Part shown: positions 1 through 8,771 of the stretch, piece by piece
How the letters are laid out: every line of letters begins with the position of its first letter
Position numbering within the stretch: position 1 is the stretch's first letter
From: Hallerella porci
Lineage (GTDB): Bacteria > Fibrobacterota > Fibrobacteria > Fibrobacterales > Fibrobacteraceae
Direction: 5' to 3'
NCBI RefSeq assembly: GCF_003148885.1
Contig: NZ_QGHD01000002.1
Span: 62,001-126,000, forward strand
Length of the DNA stretch: 64,000 bases
Notes under the pieces: generated by a model
The model's database searches: none
What the model saw: the letters and a program-made list of their open reading frames with translations, nothing else
What the model was told of the DNA's origin: nothing
Made by a program: the position numbers and the translations under genes

Positions 1-512
1 GTACTTCCGTATTTGCGCTTTTCATCTTCGGTAAGCTTATTCGTGTAAACCTCGACTTCAGGTTCTTTCTGCGCTTCTTCGTCTTCGCCCGCCATAATGC
101 GCTTACCCTTTTCGAGGGTGCGGTTAATACGATCTTGGCGCATCTGTTCCAAATTCGAACCGACATGTTTTTCGGCATCCGAGACGACATACTTTTTATT
201 AAAGTCATCGAGAACCGGCTTAATGCCAATCAAACGTCCGCGACTATCGACCTTCCACGGCATCCGCTTCAAAGCCGAAATGCGAAGACGACTTGCCGCC
301 AAGCGGTATTCTTCTTTCATTAAACCCGCTTCGTCGGTAATTTCGTCCGCTTCATCTGGCGTTACAAAACGCAAAGCTTCGGGCCAGTGTTCTGCTTGAG
401 AATTCACTGTAAAACCGACCAATGCATCGTTAATCGCAGTGGGATCGTCAGGCTGCACACTGGCGCAGCCGACAAAGCATGCGAATATCAAACCCAAGAC
501 CACCTTTTTCAT
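1..512 (-). CDS. Putative lipoprotein, 3' end cut by window edge
   Basis: An open frame runs from ATG at 512 to the window edge without a stop (170 codons seen). The start has a GGAGG site 8-9 bases upstream (521-525). The N-terminus is a short lipoprotein signal: MKK, a hydrophobic stretch, then FVGC with the lipid-accepting Cys at residue 16. The rest is charged and soluble, with a Lys/Glu-rich stretch near the visible end. No family is recognised; the export signal predicts an envelope location. It diverges from the TraB-family gene at 598. Confidence 0.75.
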   Translation of the reverse strand, partial: MKKVVLGLIFACFVGCASVQPDDPTAINDALVGFTVNSQAEHWPEALRFVTPDEADEITDEAGLMKEEYRLAASRLRISALKRMPWKVDSRGRLIGIKPVLDDFNKKYVVSDAEKHVGSNLEQMRQDRINRTLEKGKRIMAGEDEEAQKEPEVEVYTNKLTEDEKRKYGS

Positions 513-597
513 CTCTATATCCTCCGAGATATATTTCGTCAAAAATATAAACAAATTTTTGTTTAACAGATTTTGGAAAAATTCTATCATTACTTCT

Positions 598-1767
598 ATG
601 AGTGAAAATACAGACATTTGCCGAATTCAACGCGGAGATCAAGAATTTATTTTAGTGGGCACTGCTCACATTTCGAAGGAATCGCGGGATTTAGTCGCCC
701 AAGCGATTGAAGAAGAACATCCCGATACCGTCTGCGTCGAATTGGACGATGGTCGTCTGAAATCGTTAGAAGATCCCGATCGTTGGAAGAAAACCGACCT
801 CAAAAAAATTATCCGCGAACATCAACTCGGAACACTCATCGCCAATCTCGTTTTGGGCTCTTATCAAAAGCGAATGGGCCTTTCGACCGGTGTGCGTCCC
901 GGCGCAGAACTTTACGGCGCAGTTCTTGCAGCGCGCTCTGCGTCAATTCCCGTCGTCCTCGCCGACCGCGACATCAAAGTCACTCTAAAACGGACTTGGA
1001 GTTGCACGCCTTGGTTCCGAAAATTTTCTCTCATCGCATCGCTTTTTTCGAGCCTTTTTGACAAGACCGAAGTCAGCGAAGAAGAATTGAAACGCATCCG
1101 CGAACAAGATTCATTGTCATCGATGATGCAAGAATTTGGGAAAACTTTCCCCGAAGTCAAATCGGTTTTAATTGACGAGCGCGATCAATATCTCGCCAGT
1201 CGAATTCGCAATGCTCCGGGCAAAAAAATTCTCGCCGTCGTCGGCGCAGGTCATGTCGCAGGCATCAAAAAAATTATTGAAGAAAATTTACCGCTTCCCG
1301 CCGAAGAAAAATTGTGCGAAATCAAACCGTCTTCGCCGATTTTTAAAATCCTCGGTTGGACAATTACCGCAGCGATTATCGCTTCGATTATCGGCGTCGG
1401 CATCCATTCGGGTTTGGATAAAGCGGGCGAAGTCACTCTCAACTGGTTTTTATATACAGGCGGCGGAGCAATGCTCGGAGCCATTATCGCAGGCGCACAT
1501 CCGTTCGCAATTTTAACCGCACTTGTCGCCGCTCCATTTACAGGGCTTACGCCTCTCATCGGCGTTGGATTTTTCGTCGCCCTTGTGCAAGCGTATATGC
1601 GACCGCCACGCGTTTCGGAATTTGAAACCGTGACCGAAGATATTTGGAAAGTTTCTCGTTGGTGGAAAAATCGCGTCACACGAATCATTCTCTGCTTTTT
1701 ACTTCCCGGCTTCCCCGCTATCATCGGCAAAATCATCGCCCTCGTGGGAATTTATAAAGCATTCTAA
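598..1767 (+). CDS. TraB/PrgY family membrane protein
   Basis: A 389-residue protein of the TraB/PrgY (GumN-related) family, thought to be membrane-anchored metalloprotease-like proteins; the substrate here is unknown. The hallmark GTAH lies at residues 21-24, VELD at 47-50, and a GAGHVAGI motif (second conserved GxxH) follows near residue 220. The last third holds several hydrophobic helices, so the protein is probably anchored in the inner membrane by its C-terminus. The frame is open further upstream, but the GTAH strand belongs near the N-terminus, which fits ATG 598. It is a single gene, convergent with the GIY-YIG gene. Confidence 0.85.
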   Translation: MSENTDICRIQRGDQEFILVGTAHISKESRDLVAQAIEEEHPDTVCVELDDGRLKSLEDPDRWKKTDLKKIIREHQLGTLIANLVLGSYQKRMGLSTGVRPGAELYGAVLAARSASIPVVLADRDIKVTLKRTWSCTPWFRKFSLIASLFSSLFDKTEVSEEELKRIREQDSLSSMMQEFGKTFPEVKSVLIDERDQYLASRIRNAPGKKILAVVGAGHVAGIKKIIEENLPLPAEEKLCEIKPSSPIFKILGWTITAAIIASIIGVGIHSGLDKAGEVTLNWFLYTGGGAMLGAIIAGAHPFAILTALVAAPFTGLTPLIGVGFFVALVQAYMRPPRVSEFETVTEDIWKVSRWWKNRVTRIILCFLLPGFPAIIGKIIALVGIYKAF

Positions 1768-1786
1768 ATTCCCTGCACGGAGTGCG

Positions 1787-2071
1787 CTAAATTTCTCTTT
1801 GCAAATTATCTGTTAATGAAAAATCGTCTTTGCCTTCGACGATTTTTCTTTTTTCAGCGGGGCTTTTTTGTTTGATGAGCGCTTCTAAACGCAAAGCATC
1901 GTGCTTGGTTTTAAGTTCAAAAACTTTGAGAATTTTTTCTGGAGGAAAAGCGCGTGTAAATTTTGCGCCTTTGCCCGCGCAATGCGTTTCAAAACGTTTT
2001 TGCACATCCGTTGCGTAGCCGGTATAAATTCGCCCGCCTTTGCATTCTAACATATAAACGTAATGTGGCAT
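1787..2071 (-). CDS. GIY-YIG nuclease family protein
   Basis: A 94-residue single-domain protein of the GIY-YIG superfamily, YhbQ/UPF0213 type. The YVYML strand at residues 4-8 and the IYTGYATD segment (15-22) are the GIY and YIG halves, followed by the expected RF..H helix. Proteins of this group are presumed DNA-structure nucleases, but most are uncharacterised. The start lies 9 bases after the stop of the DUF975-like gene, and both follow the ClC gene on the same strand, so a three-gene transcript is likely. Confidence 0.85.
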   Translation of the reverse strand: MPHYVYMLECKGGRIYTGYATDVQKRFETHCAGKGAKFTRAFPPEKILKVFELKTKHDALRLEALIKQKSPAEKRKIVEGKDDFSLTDNLQREI

Positions 2072-2080
2072 TTTAAAATT

Positions 2081-2746
2081 TTAATTTTCGGAATTTACTG
2101 ATTTCGCATTTGCCGAAACTTTTTGAATTTCTTTCAGCTGCAAATAAAATTCTGCAATCGCAGTAATCATATAAGGCGCGACCCAAAGATAAGCGATTCC
2201 CAATGTGAAAAATCCCAAAAGAATCCACGGCCAAAAATGCAACATCAATTTAAATAATTCCATGCGGTGTCCCGCCATCCATTTTTGACTTTCACAAATC
2301 GCTTGAAGCGGTGAATATTCCGGATGATCCATTAAAACAAACGGCGTCATCGCATACGAAAACCATTTGATAATTCCTGGAATAATGAGAAGGCAAGTCC
2401 ACAGCGTCGTAAAAATTCCCACGAGAAACGTCGTCAAAAAGACTTTGAAAAAATAAGAAAAGCCGTTGCTAAATCCAACAAAAAGTAACTTCAACAATTT
2501 TTTGCGGCTGCGGGCAATTTCATAAAAACAAGCGATAAATCCAAATTGCAAAACCGGAGTCAGGCACAGATAAATAAAAGTCAATAAAAGCTGTAAGCGA
2601 GAATTCGGCGGAGCACTTCCTTGTGGAATGCAAGCGATCATCGAAACAACCCAATACACAATACAAGCGAGCGCGCCAAAGCCCCACGCTTCTGCTAGTT
2701 TATCGCAAGCCGTTTCTTTAATTTTTCTCGGATTTAATTTTTGCAT
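2081..2746 (-). CDS. DUF975-like integral membrane protein
   Basis: A 221-residue membrane protein with about five or six hydrophobic segments. The sequence IIPGIIKWFSYAMTPFVL, then a SQKWMAGHRMELFKL segment and a GIAYLWVAPY segment, matches the pattern I know from DUF975/YciC-like membrane proteins (IPGI..YS.., S..LM.GH...LF.L, G.GxLW..PY). No function is established for that group. It begins 4 bases after the stop of the ClC gene, so it is co-transcribed with it. Family assignment is by pattern memory only. Confidence 0.65.
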   Translation of the reverse strand: MQKLNPRKIKETACDKLAEAWGFGALACIVYWVVSMIACIPQGSAPPNSRLQLLLTFIYLCLTPVLQFGFIACFYEIARSRKKLLKLLFVGFSNGFSYFFKVFLTTFLVGIFTTLWTCLLIIPGIIKWFSYAMTPFVLMDHPEYSPLQAICESQKWMAGHRMELFKLMLHFWPWILLGFFTLGIAYLWVAPYMITAIAEFYLQLKEIQKVSANAKSVNSEN

Positions 2747-2750
2747 TATT

Positions 2751-4127
2751 TTAATTTAAAATAATTTTTCGTTGGTTATAAACGGACTGTCCGCCGTTAC
2801 AAACGCGAGCCATTACACAAGCGATGAAAAATGCCGGAAGTGCATCAAAGCCAAAAACTTCGCAGCCGATTAAAATCGGAGCGAGAAGAGTTTTCGTTGC
2901 ACTGCCAAAAACTGCAGCGTATCCAAGCGATGCAGCGAGCGGAATCGGAATTCCAAATGCAGCCGCAGCGACGACTCCAAAAGTTGAGCCAATGCTAAAA
3001 AGCGGAGTCACTTCGCCGCCTAAAAATCCCGCAGAAAGAGTGAGAATCGTTAGCAAAAATTTGAGAATCCAATCGTAATTTTGAATGCCCGAAGCCACGC
3101 CATTTTCTGCAAAAGCGATGTCGATTAAATTCGTGCCAAGTCCAGAATAACGCCCTTGCCAAAGCAAAAGGAAAAGTGCGCTAAGAACAATTCCCATCAT
3201 CAAAATGCGGCGCATTGAATCCGGAAATTTTTTTGCAAAAAAATCTTTTGAAAGTTGCAGCACTTTGGCGAAGCAACCACCGACAATGCCAAATAAAATG
3301 CCAAGTCCCGCGATTTTTAAAATCAATGAAATGTCAAGTCCATCGTGAAAAAGCATCGCGTTTACGCTGGTTCCAAAATGCGTTTGCAATAATTCATTTA
3401 AATCGACGGAAAATTTTTCGAGCCCGAGAAGATTTGAAACTTTGCATGCGGTAAACGCTGCCGCAGCAGTCGGGAGAAGCGATTTGAAATCGAGATAACC
3501 GATGACTAAAACTTCGAGCGCAAATGCCGTCGCGGCAAAAGGAATTTGAAATAATCCCGAAAAGCCTGCGGCCATTCCTGCGACAAGTAAAATATGCGAT
3601 GCACCTTCAATCGGTAATTTTCGGCTGATGAAATTTCCCACGGTTCCGCCGATTTGAACAGCAACTCCTTCGCGCCCAGCGCTTCCGCCAAAGAGATGAG
3701 TCGCCCATGTTCCAATCATCACCAAAGGAATGAGTTGCAAAGGAATTTTTGATTCCTTTCCTTGTCCAACTGCAAAAACCAAACTCATTCCGCGTGAAGA
3801 ATCCTTTCCCCATTTTCGATAAGCGAAGACAATTCCCGCCCCGACAAGAGCGAGCGCCGGAATAAAATAAAGCGGATAAGTAGAACGCAAATCGCCCGCA
3901 GCCAAAAGGACGCGTCCAAAGAGCGCCATCAATGCGCCCACAAAAGCGCCGAGCAAAATCGCAATTCCTGTGAGCGCCGGAAGCGAAAACCACTTTTTAA
4001 AAAATTCGCGGACTTTTGCTTGCATCCGTTCCTTCGCCATTTTCATCATCTGCTCTTTCAATTCAGGTGGCATATTGGCGAATTGTTCTTTGAACTGATT
4101 GTACTTTCCAAAATCTTTAAAATTCAT
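2751..4127 (-). CDS. ClC-family chloride channel/antiporter
   Basis: A 458-residue ClC-type voltage-gated chloride channel or Cl-/H+ antiporter of the inner membrane. The selectivity-filter motif appears as GSAGREGVAVQIGG, and the late GGEVTPLFSIG segment replaces the usual GxFxP. In the first motif Val stands where Pro is normal (GREGP), so ion selectivity may differ. The first 50 residues are an unusual Met/Lys-rich amphipathic stretch before the first membrane helix. No Shine-Dalgarno is visible; a TAATTTTG element ends 4 bases before the ATG. Confidence 0.88.
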   Translation of the reverse strand: MNFKDFGKYNQFKEQFANMPPELKEQMMKMAKERMQAKVREFFKKWFSLPALTGIAILLGAFVGALMALFGRVLLAAGDLRSTYPLYFIPALALVGAGIVFAYRKWGKDSSRGMSLVFAVGQGKESKIPLQLIPLVMIGTWATHLFGGSAGREGVAVQIGGTVGNFISRKLPIEGASHILLVAGMAAGFSGLFQIPFAATAFALEVLVIGYLDFKSLLPTAAAAFTACKVSNLLGLEKFSVDLNELLQTHFGTSVNAMLFHDGLDISLILKIAGLGILFGIVGGCFAKVLQLSKDFFAKKFPDSMRRILMMGIVLSALFLLLWQGRYSGLGTNLIDIAFAENGVASGIQNYDWILKFLLTILTLSAGFLGGEVTPLFSIGSTFGVVAAAAFGIPIPLAASLGYAAVFGSATKTLLAPILIGCEVFGFDALPAFFIACVMARVCNGGQSVYNQRKIILN

Positions 4128-4131
4128 ACGG

Positions 4132-4139
4132 CAAAATTA
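4132..4139 (-). promoter_or_regulatory. TAATTTTG promoter element, leaderless start of ClC gene
   Basis: On the minus strand TAATTTTG-CCGT-ATG precedes the ClC gene. The octamer fits the Bacteroidota -7 consensus TAnnTTTG and would put the transcript start at or next to the start codon. No clear TTG -33 element is seen. Confidence 0.55.
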
Positions 4140-4153
4140 GAAACTCTTCCGAG

Positions 4154-4663
4154 TCATTTTAATGTGTAATTTTTTGTAATCGCATGAAGAAGTGCGCGGC
4201 AACCTTCTTCAACATCGTCCCATGTCGCTTGAAAATCGCCCGTGTACCAAGGATCTGCGACATCGCGATTTTCCCCCGCCCATCGCAAAAGCAAAGAAAT
4301 TTTTCCTTTGCCTTCACTTTGCATTTCGCGTTCGTAAATTGTTTGCGGTAAAATCCAACGTAAATTTCGCAGATTATTTTTATCCATGACGATAATGTAA
4401 TCGTAATCCGCATAATCTTTCGCAGTCATTTGCCGCGCTGTTTTTCCGCTGCAATCAATGCCGTGCAAAGCAAGCATTCTTTTGGCGGGCGGATAAACCG
4501 CATTTCCAATTTCTTCGGTACTCGTCGCCGCCGAAGCGATTTTAAAATCCTCTGCTGAAAAATTTTGCGGAAGCTTTTCTGTTTTCACCAAATTTTTCAT
4601 CACAAATTCCGCCATCGGACTGCGACAAATATTGCCATGACAAACGAATAAAATGCGAATCAT
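4154..4663 (-). CDS. Low-molecular-weight protein tyrosine phosphatase
   Basis: A 169-residue cytoplasmic phosphatase of the LMW-PTP/arsenate reductase fold. The P-loop VCHGNICRS (Cys8, Arg14, Ser15) stands at the N-terminus, and the general acid is in the ADPWYTGDF segment near the C-terminus. Start ATG 4663 places the P-loop at the standard position and overlaps the stop of the upstream methyltransferase as ATGA, which suggests translational coupling. In other bacteria such enzymes often act on exopolysaccharide kinases, but no partner kinase is nearby. The pairing with a DNA methyltransferase is unusual. Confidence 0.9.
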   Translation of the reverse strand: MIRILFVCHGNICRSPMAEFVMKNLVKTEKLPQNFSAEDFKIASAATSTEEIGNAVYPPAKRMLALHGIDCSGKTARQMTAKDYADYDYIIVMDKNNLRNLRWILPQTIYEREMQSEGKGKISLLLRWAGENRDVADPWYTGDFQATWDDVEEGCRALLHAITKNYTLK

Positions 4664-5601
4664 TTTTTCTGCGCCCTTTGCTGAAGTGCTGTCGTATTGC
4701 GTTCCCAAAATACACCGTCAGCGTAGCCTTGAATCGTCACATCCTTTTCTGCCATTTCAAGGCGTTTTTCTGTCCAGCAACAATACTGTTCATTTTGCTC
4801 GATGCCGACATAATGTCTGCCCAATTTTTTTGCCGTTACCGAAGTGGAACCCGAACCTAAAAAAGGATCCAAAATAACATCGCCGGGATTTGAACTTGCG
4901 AGAATCAATTTGGCGAGAAGCTTCTCGGGCTTTTGCGTCGGATGCGCTGTGTTTTCGGGCATTGACCAATACGGAATGGAAATATCGTCCCAAAAATTCG
5001 ACGGATAAGTATTGCGAAAATTTCCGTCTTCGGTTTCTTCCCAATCTTTCGGCGCGCCATCTACTTTATACGGCGCCACGACTTTTCTTCGAATTTTTAC
5101 CGCATCGACATGAAATGTATAATCCGCAGAATTGGTTGCAAACCAAATATCTTCCATTCCATTTTTCCAATTTGAAAGGGCGCCGCGACCTTTTTCACGT
5201 TGCCACGTAATGCGATTTTGAATATGAAAATGCGACTTCAAAACTTTCTCAATCGGAAGGCTCGATTTCCAATCGCAGCAAACATAAATCGTAGCGTTTT
5301 CTTTTAAAAGGGGCTTCACCCGTTGAATCCAACTTTCCGTATATTCTTCGTAGAGTTCATCCGAAGTTTTCTTGAATTGATTGCCGTGATAATTTTTCGC
5401 CAAATTATACGGCGGATCCACAATCAATAAGTCCACAAAATTTTCGGGAAGAAGCGTCAAATTTTGAAAGGTATCGCCGACAATTGTTTTATCTAGAATG
5501 TTTTCAAGTTTTGCTTTTTCAAACAAACGAACACAACGGTCCAAATAAATTTTTCCTTCTTCTACCGTCATATCAATCGTTTTATTTCTTTCGGCTTTCA
5601 C
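4660..5601 (-). CDS. Orphan DNA adenine methyltransferase, beta class
   Basis: A 313-residue DNA (N6-adenine type) methyltransferase. Catalytic motif IV is DPPYNL at 62-67 and the AdoMet-binding motif I (DPFLGSGST) follows at 245-253, with HPTQKP at 220-225. The order IV before I is the beta arrangement. The segment between (about 110-215) should hold the target recognition domain. The start is GTG at 5601, supported by GAGAGG upstream. No restriction endonuclease lies next to it, so it looks solitary, either regulatory or a remnant. Its stop overlaps the phosphatase start. Confidence 0.88.
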   Translation of the reverse strand: MKAERNKTIDMTVEEGKIYLDRCVRLFEKAKLENILDKTIVGDTFQNLTLLPENFVDLLIVDPPYNLAKNYHGNQFKKTSDELYEEYTESWIQRVKPLLKENATIYVCCDWKSSLPIEKVLKSHFHIQNRITWQREKGRGALSNWKNGMEDIWFATNSADYTFHVDAVKIRRKVVAPYKVDGAPKDWEETEDGNFRNTYPSNFWDDISIPYWSMPENTAHPTQKPEKLLAKLILASSNPGDVILDPFLGSGSTSVTAKKLGRHYVGIEQNEQYCCWTEKRLEMAEKDVTIQGYADGVFWERNTTALQQRAQKK

Positions 5602-5636
5602 AATTTTCCTCTCAATTTTTTAACGGCAAATTTCAA

Positions 5637-6413
5637 TTACCGCGGAATGGCGGCGATGAGTTTTTGCGTATAAGCTTCTTGCGGCTGCAAAATGACATCG
5701 CGACTTTTTCCCGTTTCGACGATACGACCCAAATGCATTACGGCGACGCGTTCCGTATATTGCGCAACAAGTCCCATGTTATGCGTAATCAAAAGCACTG
5801 CCGTTTTTGATTCTTGCGCCATTCTCTTGAGCACTGCAAGAACAGCCGCTTGCACCGTTACATCTAAAGCCGTCGTCGGTTCGTCAGCGATAATGAGTTC
5901 TGGTTCTGGAATAAGCGCCATCACAATGCAAATGCGTTGCAACATGCCGCCGCTCATTTCGCACGGATAACCGTTTAAGACGCGTTCCGGATCGGCAAAT
6001 CCCGCTGACTTTAAAAAACTTCGAATTTTTTCGAGCGCTTCTTTTGGGGGAATTTTCGGAATCGCTTCGAGCAGTTGACTTTTTATCGTCCGCACCGGAT
6101 CGAGCGCTTGCATCGGTTCTTGAAAAATGACCGCGATTTTTTTTCCGCGAATTTGCTGCAATTCTTTTGTAGACATTTTGAGCAAATCCATTCCGTGAAA
6201 TTTTGCAGAACCCGAAATGACTTTTGCAGAAGGCCGCGGCAATAGCCCGAGAAGACTCATCGAGGTGACGCTTTTTCCGCTGCCCGATTCTCCCACGAGC
6301 GCAAAAAATTCGCCCGGAAAAATTTCAAACGAAACATCAAAAGTCACTTGCTTCGGTGGCGAAACGCCGAATGCAACAGAAACATTTTCAACGGAAAGAA
6401 TCGGCTCATTCAT
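5637..6413 (-). CDS. Peptide ABC transporter ATPase, YejF/OppD-like single domain
   Basis: A 258-residue ABC ATPase of the dipeptide/oligopeptide class. It has Walker A GESGSGKSV, signature SGGMLQR, Walker B LIIADEP followed by TTALD, and a LITHNMG switch His. ATG 6413 is chosen because it has AGGAGA upstream and gives the canonical N-terminus. It overlaps the end of the upstream permease by 8 bases. YejF proteins are normally two fused ATPase halves of about 530 residues. Only one half is present here, so it must homodimerise or use a partner coded elsewhere. Confidence 0.88.
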   Translation of the reverse strand: MNEPILSVENVSVAFGVSPPKQVTFDVSFEIFPGEFFALVGESGSGKSVTSMSLLGLLPRPSAKVISGSAKFHGMDLLKMSTKELQQIRGKKIAVIFQEPMQALDPVRTIKSQLLEAIPKIPPKEALEKIRSFLKSAGFADPERVLNGYPCEMSGGMLQRICIVMALIPEPELIIADEPTTALDVTVQAAVLAVLKRMAQESKTAVLLITHNMGLVAQYTERVAVMHLGRIVETGKSRDVILQPQEAYTQKLIAAIPR

Positions 6414-7440
6414 AGCGGTCTCCTGATTTCGGATCCATCGCATCGCGGATTCCTTCGCCGACAAAAGTCGTGAGCAGAAGAGTTACAAAAAGCGCAGCGA
6501 CCGTGCAAATCGAAATCCACGGCGCATATAAATTATTCAAGCCTTCGCTCATGAGTTCGCCCCAACTCGGCGTAGGCGGTTCTAAACCAAAGCCCAAAAA
6601 ATCAAGAGAAGTTAAACTGCCGATGCCGCCGATGAGAGTAAACGGAAAAAGAGAAATCACCGGCGTAAGCGCATTCGGTAAAATTTCGCGGAAGAAAATA
6701 TGCAACCTTCCCATGCCGAGCATTTTCGCCGCTTTCACATACGCCATCGATCGCAATTTTAAATATTCTGCCCGCATATAATAACTGAGAGAAATCCAAT
6801 TAAAAATCGCCATCACCGCAATTAAAAGCAAAAAACTTCGCCCATAAATAGAGCCGATTAAAATCACCACATACAAGAACGGAAGCGATGACCAAATTTC
6901 AATTCCGCGCTGCATAAAAATATCCCATTTCCCGCCGAGATATCCTTGAATGCCGCCGATAACGATGCCGAGAAATGTCCCAAGAAATGTGAGAAGCAAA
7001 CTAAAACTCATGCAAATGCGAAAGCCGTGAATCAAACGTGAAAGCACATCGCGTCCGTGCGCATCGGTTCCCAAAAGATGATTTTTTCCCGGCGCAAATG
7101 GAGGCGTTCCTTCCAAAGAAAGATCTGCTTTTAACGGATCTTGTGCAATAAGAGGCATTAGCGCCCACACATTTTTTCCTGCCGTTTTTGCATCGGCAAT
7201 CAACTGCGGATAATCCGGTTCCGTTTGAAATTCTCCGCCGAATTCTGTTTCGGCATAAGTCACAAATGCTGGAAAATACGTTTTTCCTTCGAAGCGTAAA
7301 ATCAGCGGTTCATCGTTTACAAGCCACGGCGATGTGAGCGAAAACGCATACAAAATAACGAGCGCCCAAAACGAATAAAAGGCAAGCTTGTTCTTTTTGA
7401 ACAACGCAAATTTTTTCTTCATTTCTGGTGAAATCTGCAT
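6406..7440 (-). CDS. Peptide ABC transporter permease, YejE-like
   Basis: A 344-residue inner-membrane permease of the binding-protein-dependent peptide class. A first membrane helix (about 18-38) is followed by a large extra-cytoplasmic loop containing FEGKTYFP and FGGEFQTEPDY. That loop is the hallmark of YejE of the microcin C/oligopeptide transporter rather than OppC. Then comes LGTDAHGRDVLSR, and the EAA-like coupling segment is around AAKMLGMG. The start overlaps the yejB-like stop as ATGA. A later ATG at codon 7 is possible. Confidence 0.88.
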   Translation of the reverse strand: MQISPEMKKKFALFKKNKLAFYSFWALVILYAFSLTSPWLVNDEPLILRFEGKTYFPAFVTYAETEFGGEFQTEPDYPQLIADAKTAGKNVWALMPLIAQDPLKADLSLEGTPPFAPGKNHLLGTDAHGRDVLSRLIHGFRICMSFSLLLTFLGTFLGIVIGGIQGYLGGKWDIFMQRGIEIWSSLPFLYVVILIGSIYGRSFLLLIAVMAIFNWISLSYYMRAEYLKLRSMAYVKAAKMLGMGRLHIFFREILPNALTPVISLFPFTLIGGIGSLTSLDFLGFGLEPPTPSWGELMSEGLNNLYAPWISICTVAALFVTLLLTTFVGEGIRDAMDPKSGDRYE

Positions 7441-8456
7441 CAGCTAAACCGAATCCGTGGATCGACAAGTGTATAAAGAATATCGCTAAAAAGGCGACCA
7501 AACATCGTGAGAATACTCGAAAGTAAAATCACTCCCATGACGACATTATAATCGCGATTCACCATCGAATTATAATAGAGAAGTCCCATGCCATCGATGT
7601 CAAAAACTTTTTCGACAAGAAGTGCGCCCGCAAAAAGAAGAGTGAAAATTTCGGAAAGTCGCGTCACAATCGGAATCAGCGCATTGCGCAATGCGTGCTG
7701 CACAAGAGCCCGCCGAAAACTCATTCCCTTCGCCATCGCCGTCCGCATATAATCGCGTCCGAGTTCTTCGAGAACGCTATTTTTCATGAGGAAAGTTAAA
7801 AACGCAAATTCGCTAATCATATAGCAAATCATCGGGAGCGTCCAATGCAAAAGAATGTCGCCGATTTTTCCCATAAAAGAAAGATCTTCAAAATCTTCGG
7901 AAACGATCCCGCCGAGCGGAAAAATATTGAAAAAAGATCCGCCTGCAAAAAAGATAATGAGAAGAATTCCCAGCGCATAACCCGGCATCACGTAGCCCGA
8001 AAAAATGGCGACCGAAGAAATTTTATCCACCGCAGAATGATTCTTCACCGCTTTCAAAAGACCGAGCGGAATGCAAACCAAATAACTTAAAAAGAATGAA
8101 GTAAAACCAAACGCTAACGAAATCGGGAATCGCGAAGAAATCACATCCCAAACGGGAAGCCCGTAAGTATAAGAAGTGCCGAGATCTAAATGAAGCACAT
8201 TCCAAAGCCAATTTAAGTAACGTTCCCAAGCGGGTTTGTCAAATCCAAAATAACTTTGAATTTGCGCAATTTGTTCGGGAGAAATCGCCTTTGAAGCCGA
8301 GACGCCACCGTGCGATGCCGCAGCCGATTGCACTTTCGCAATCATTTCTTCAACAGGTCCGCCCGGGATGAGCTGCACCAGCGCAAAGCACACAATCGTA
8401 ATTCCCAAAATCGTGGGAATCATTAAAAGGAGTCTGCGGATAATGTAAGCCTTCAT
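7440..8456 (-). CDS. Peptide ABC transporter permease, YejB-like
   Basis: A 338-residue inner-membrane permease. The N-terminus MKAYIIRRLLLMIPT with LVQLIPGGPVEEMI is typical of YejB. The EAA-like segment is AMAKGMSFRRALVQHALRNALIP, and about six membrane helices are visible. It is the first gene of a three-gene operon (YejB-YejE-YejF order). No periplasmic binding protein (YejA) lies in the window. A TAACTTTG element ends 5 bases before the ATG and no Shine-Dalgarno is seen. Confidence 0.88.
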   Translation of the reverse strand: MKAYIIRRLLLMIPTILGITIVCFALVQLIPGGPVEEMIAKVQSAAASHGGVSASKAISPEQIAQIQSYFGFDKPAWERYLNWLWNVLHLDLGTSYTYGLPVWDVISSRFPISLAFGFTSFFLSYLVCIPLGLLKAVKNHSAVDKISSVAIFSGYVMPGYALGILLIIFFAGGSFFNIFPLGGIVSEDFEDLSFMGKIGDILLHWTLPMICYMISEFAFLTFLMKNSVLEELGRDYMRTAMAKGMSFRRALVQHALRNALIPIVTRLSEIFTLLFAGALLVEKVFDIDGMGLLYYNSMVNRDYNVVMGVILLSSILTMFGRLFSDILYTLVDPRIRFS

Positions 8457-8461
8457 CGCGT

Positions 8462-8469
8462 CAAAGTTA
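8462..8469 (-). promoter_or_regulatory. TAACTTTG promoter element before yejB-like gene
   Basis: On the minus strand TAACTTTG-ACGCG-ATG precedes the yejB-like gene. It matches TAnnTTTG with a 5-base gap to the start codon, predicting a leaderless or near-leaderless operon transcript. Confidence 0.55.
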
Positions 8470-8698
8470 AAAAATTCCCTTCGCCATTTTTCGTTTTCGC
8501 ATTTTGCATTTCCATTTTTAGAATCTTCGCCGTTTCATTTTTCCCGATTTCGCAAAAATTTTTTCCGAACAATTTTCCTTTTTCCGATTTTTCATCGCTT
8601 TTTTAATGAAAATTTTTGATTACAATTTTCAAAAAATGCCCAAAATTCTCATAAAAACGCCAAAATTTCGCCATTTTCTGCAGGATGCACTTTTACCC

Positions 8699-8729
8699 TT
8701 GACAAAAAGCAAAAAAATTACTCTCTTTG
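8699..8729 (+). promoter_or_regulatory. Candidate promoter of small basic-protein gene
   Basis: TTGACA begins at 8699. With TTG as the -33 element, a 20-base gap leads to TCTCTTTG at 8722-8729, which matches TAnnTTTG except for one base. That spacing is the one known for Bacteroidota promoters. The leader to the ATG is about 40 bases and carries a GGAG site. Confidence 0.45.
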
Positions 8730-8771
8730 GTGAGCAAAAACTGAAGTTTAACCCTTTTTGGAGATAAGCAC

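Larger units (their letters stand above)
8457..8771. other. AT-rich intergenic region between divergent genes
   Basis: This 315-base stretch separates the yejB-like gene (minus) from the small basic-protein gene (plus). It is T/A-rich with repeated TTTTC and CATTT tracts. It holds the promoter elements at 8462-8469 and 8699-8729. No other coding potential or strong hairpin was seen. Confidence 0.6.

Noticed and set aside
439-597. N-terminal extension of the TraB-family protein
   Set aside because: It overlaps the start of the divergent lipoprotein gene and is not family-like.
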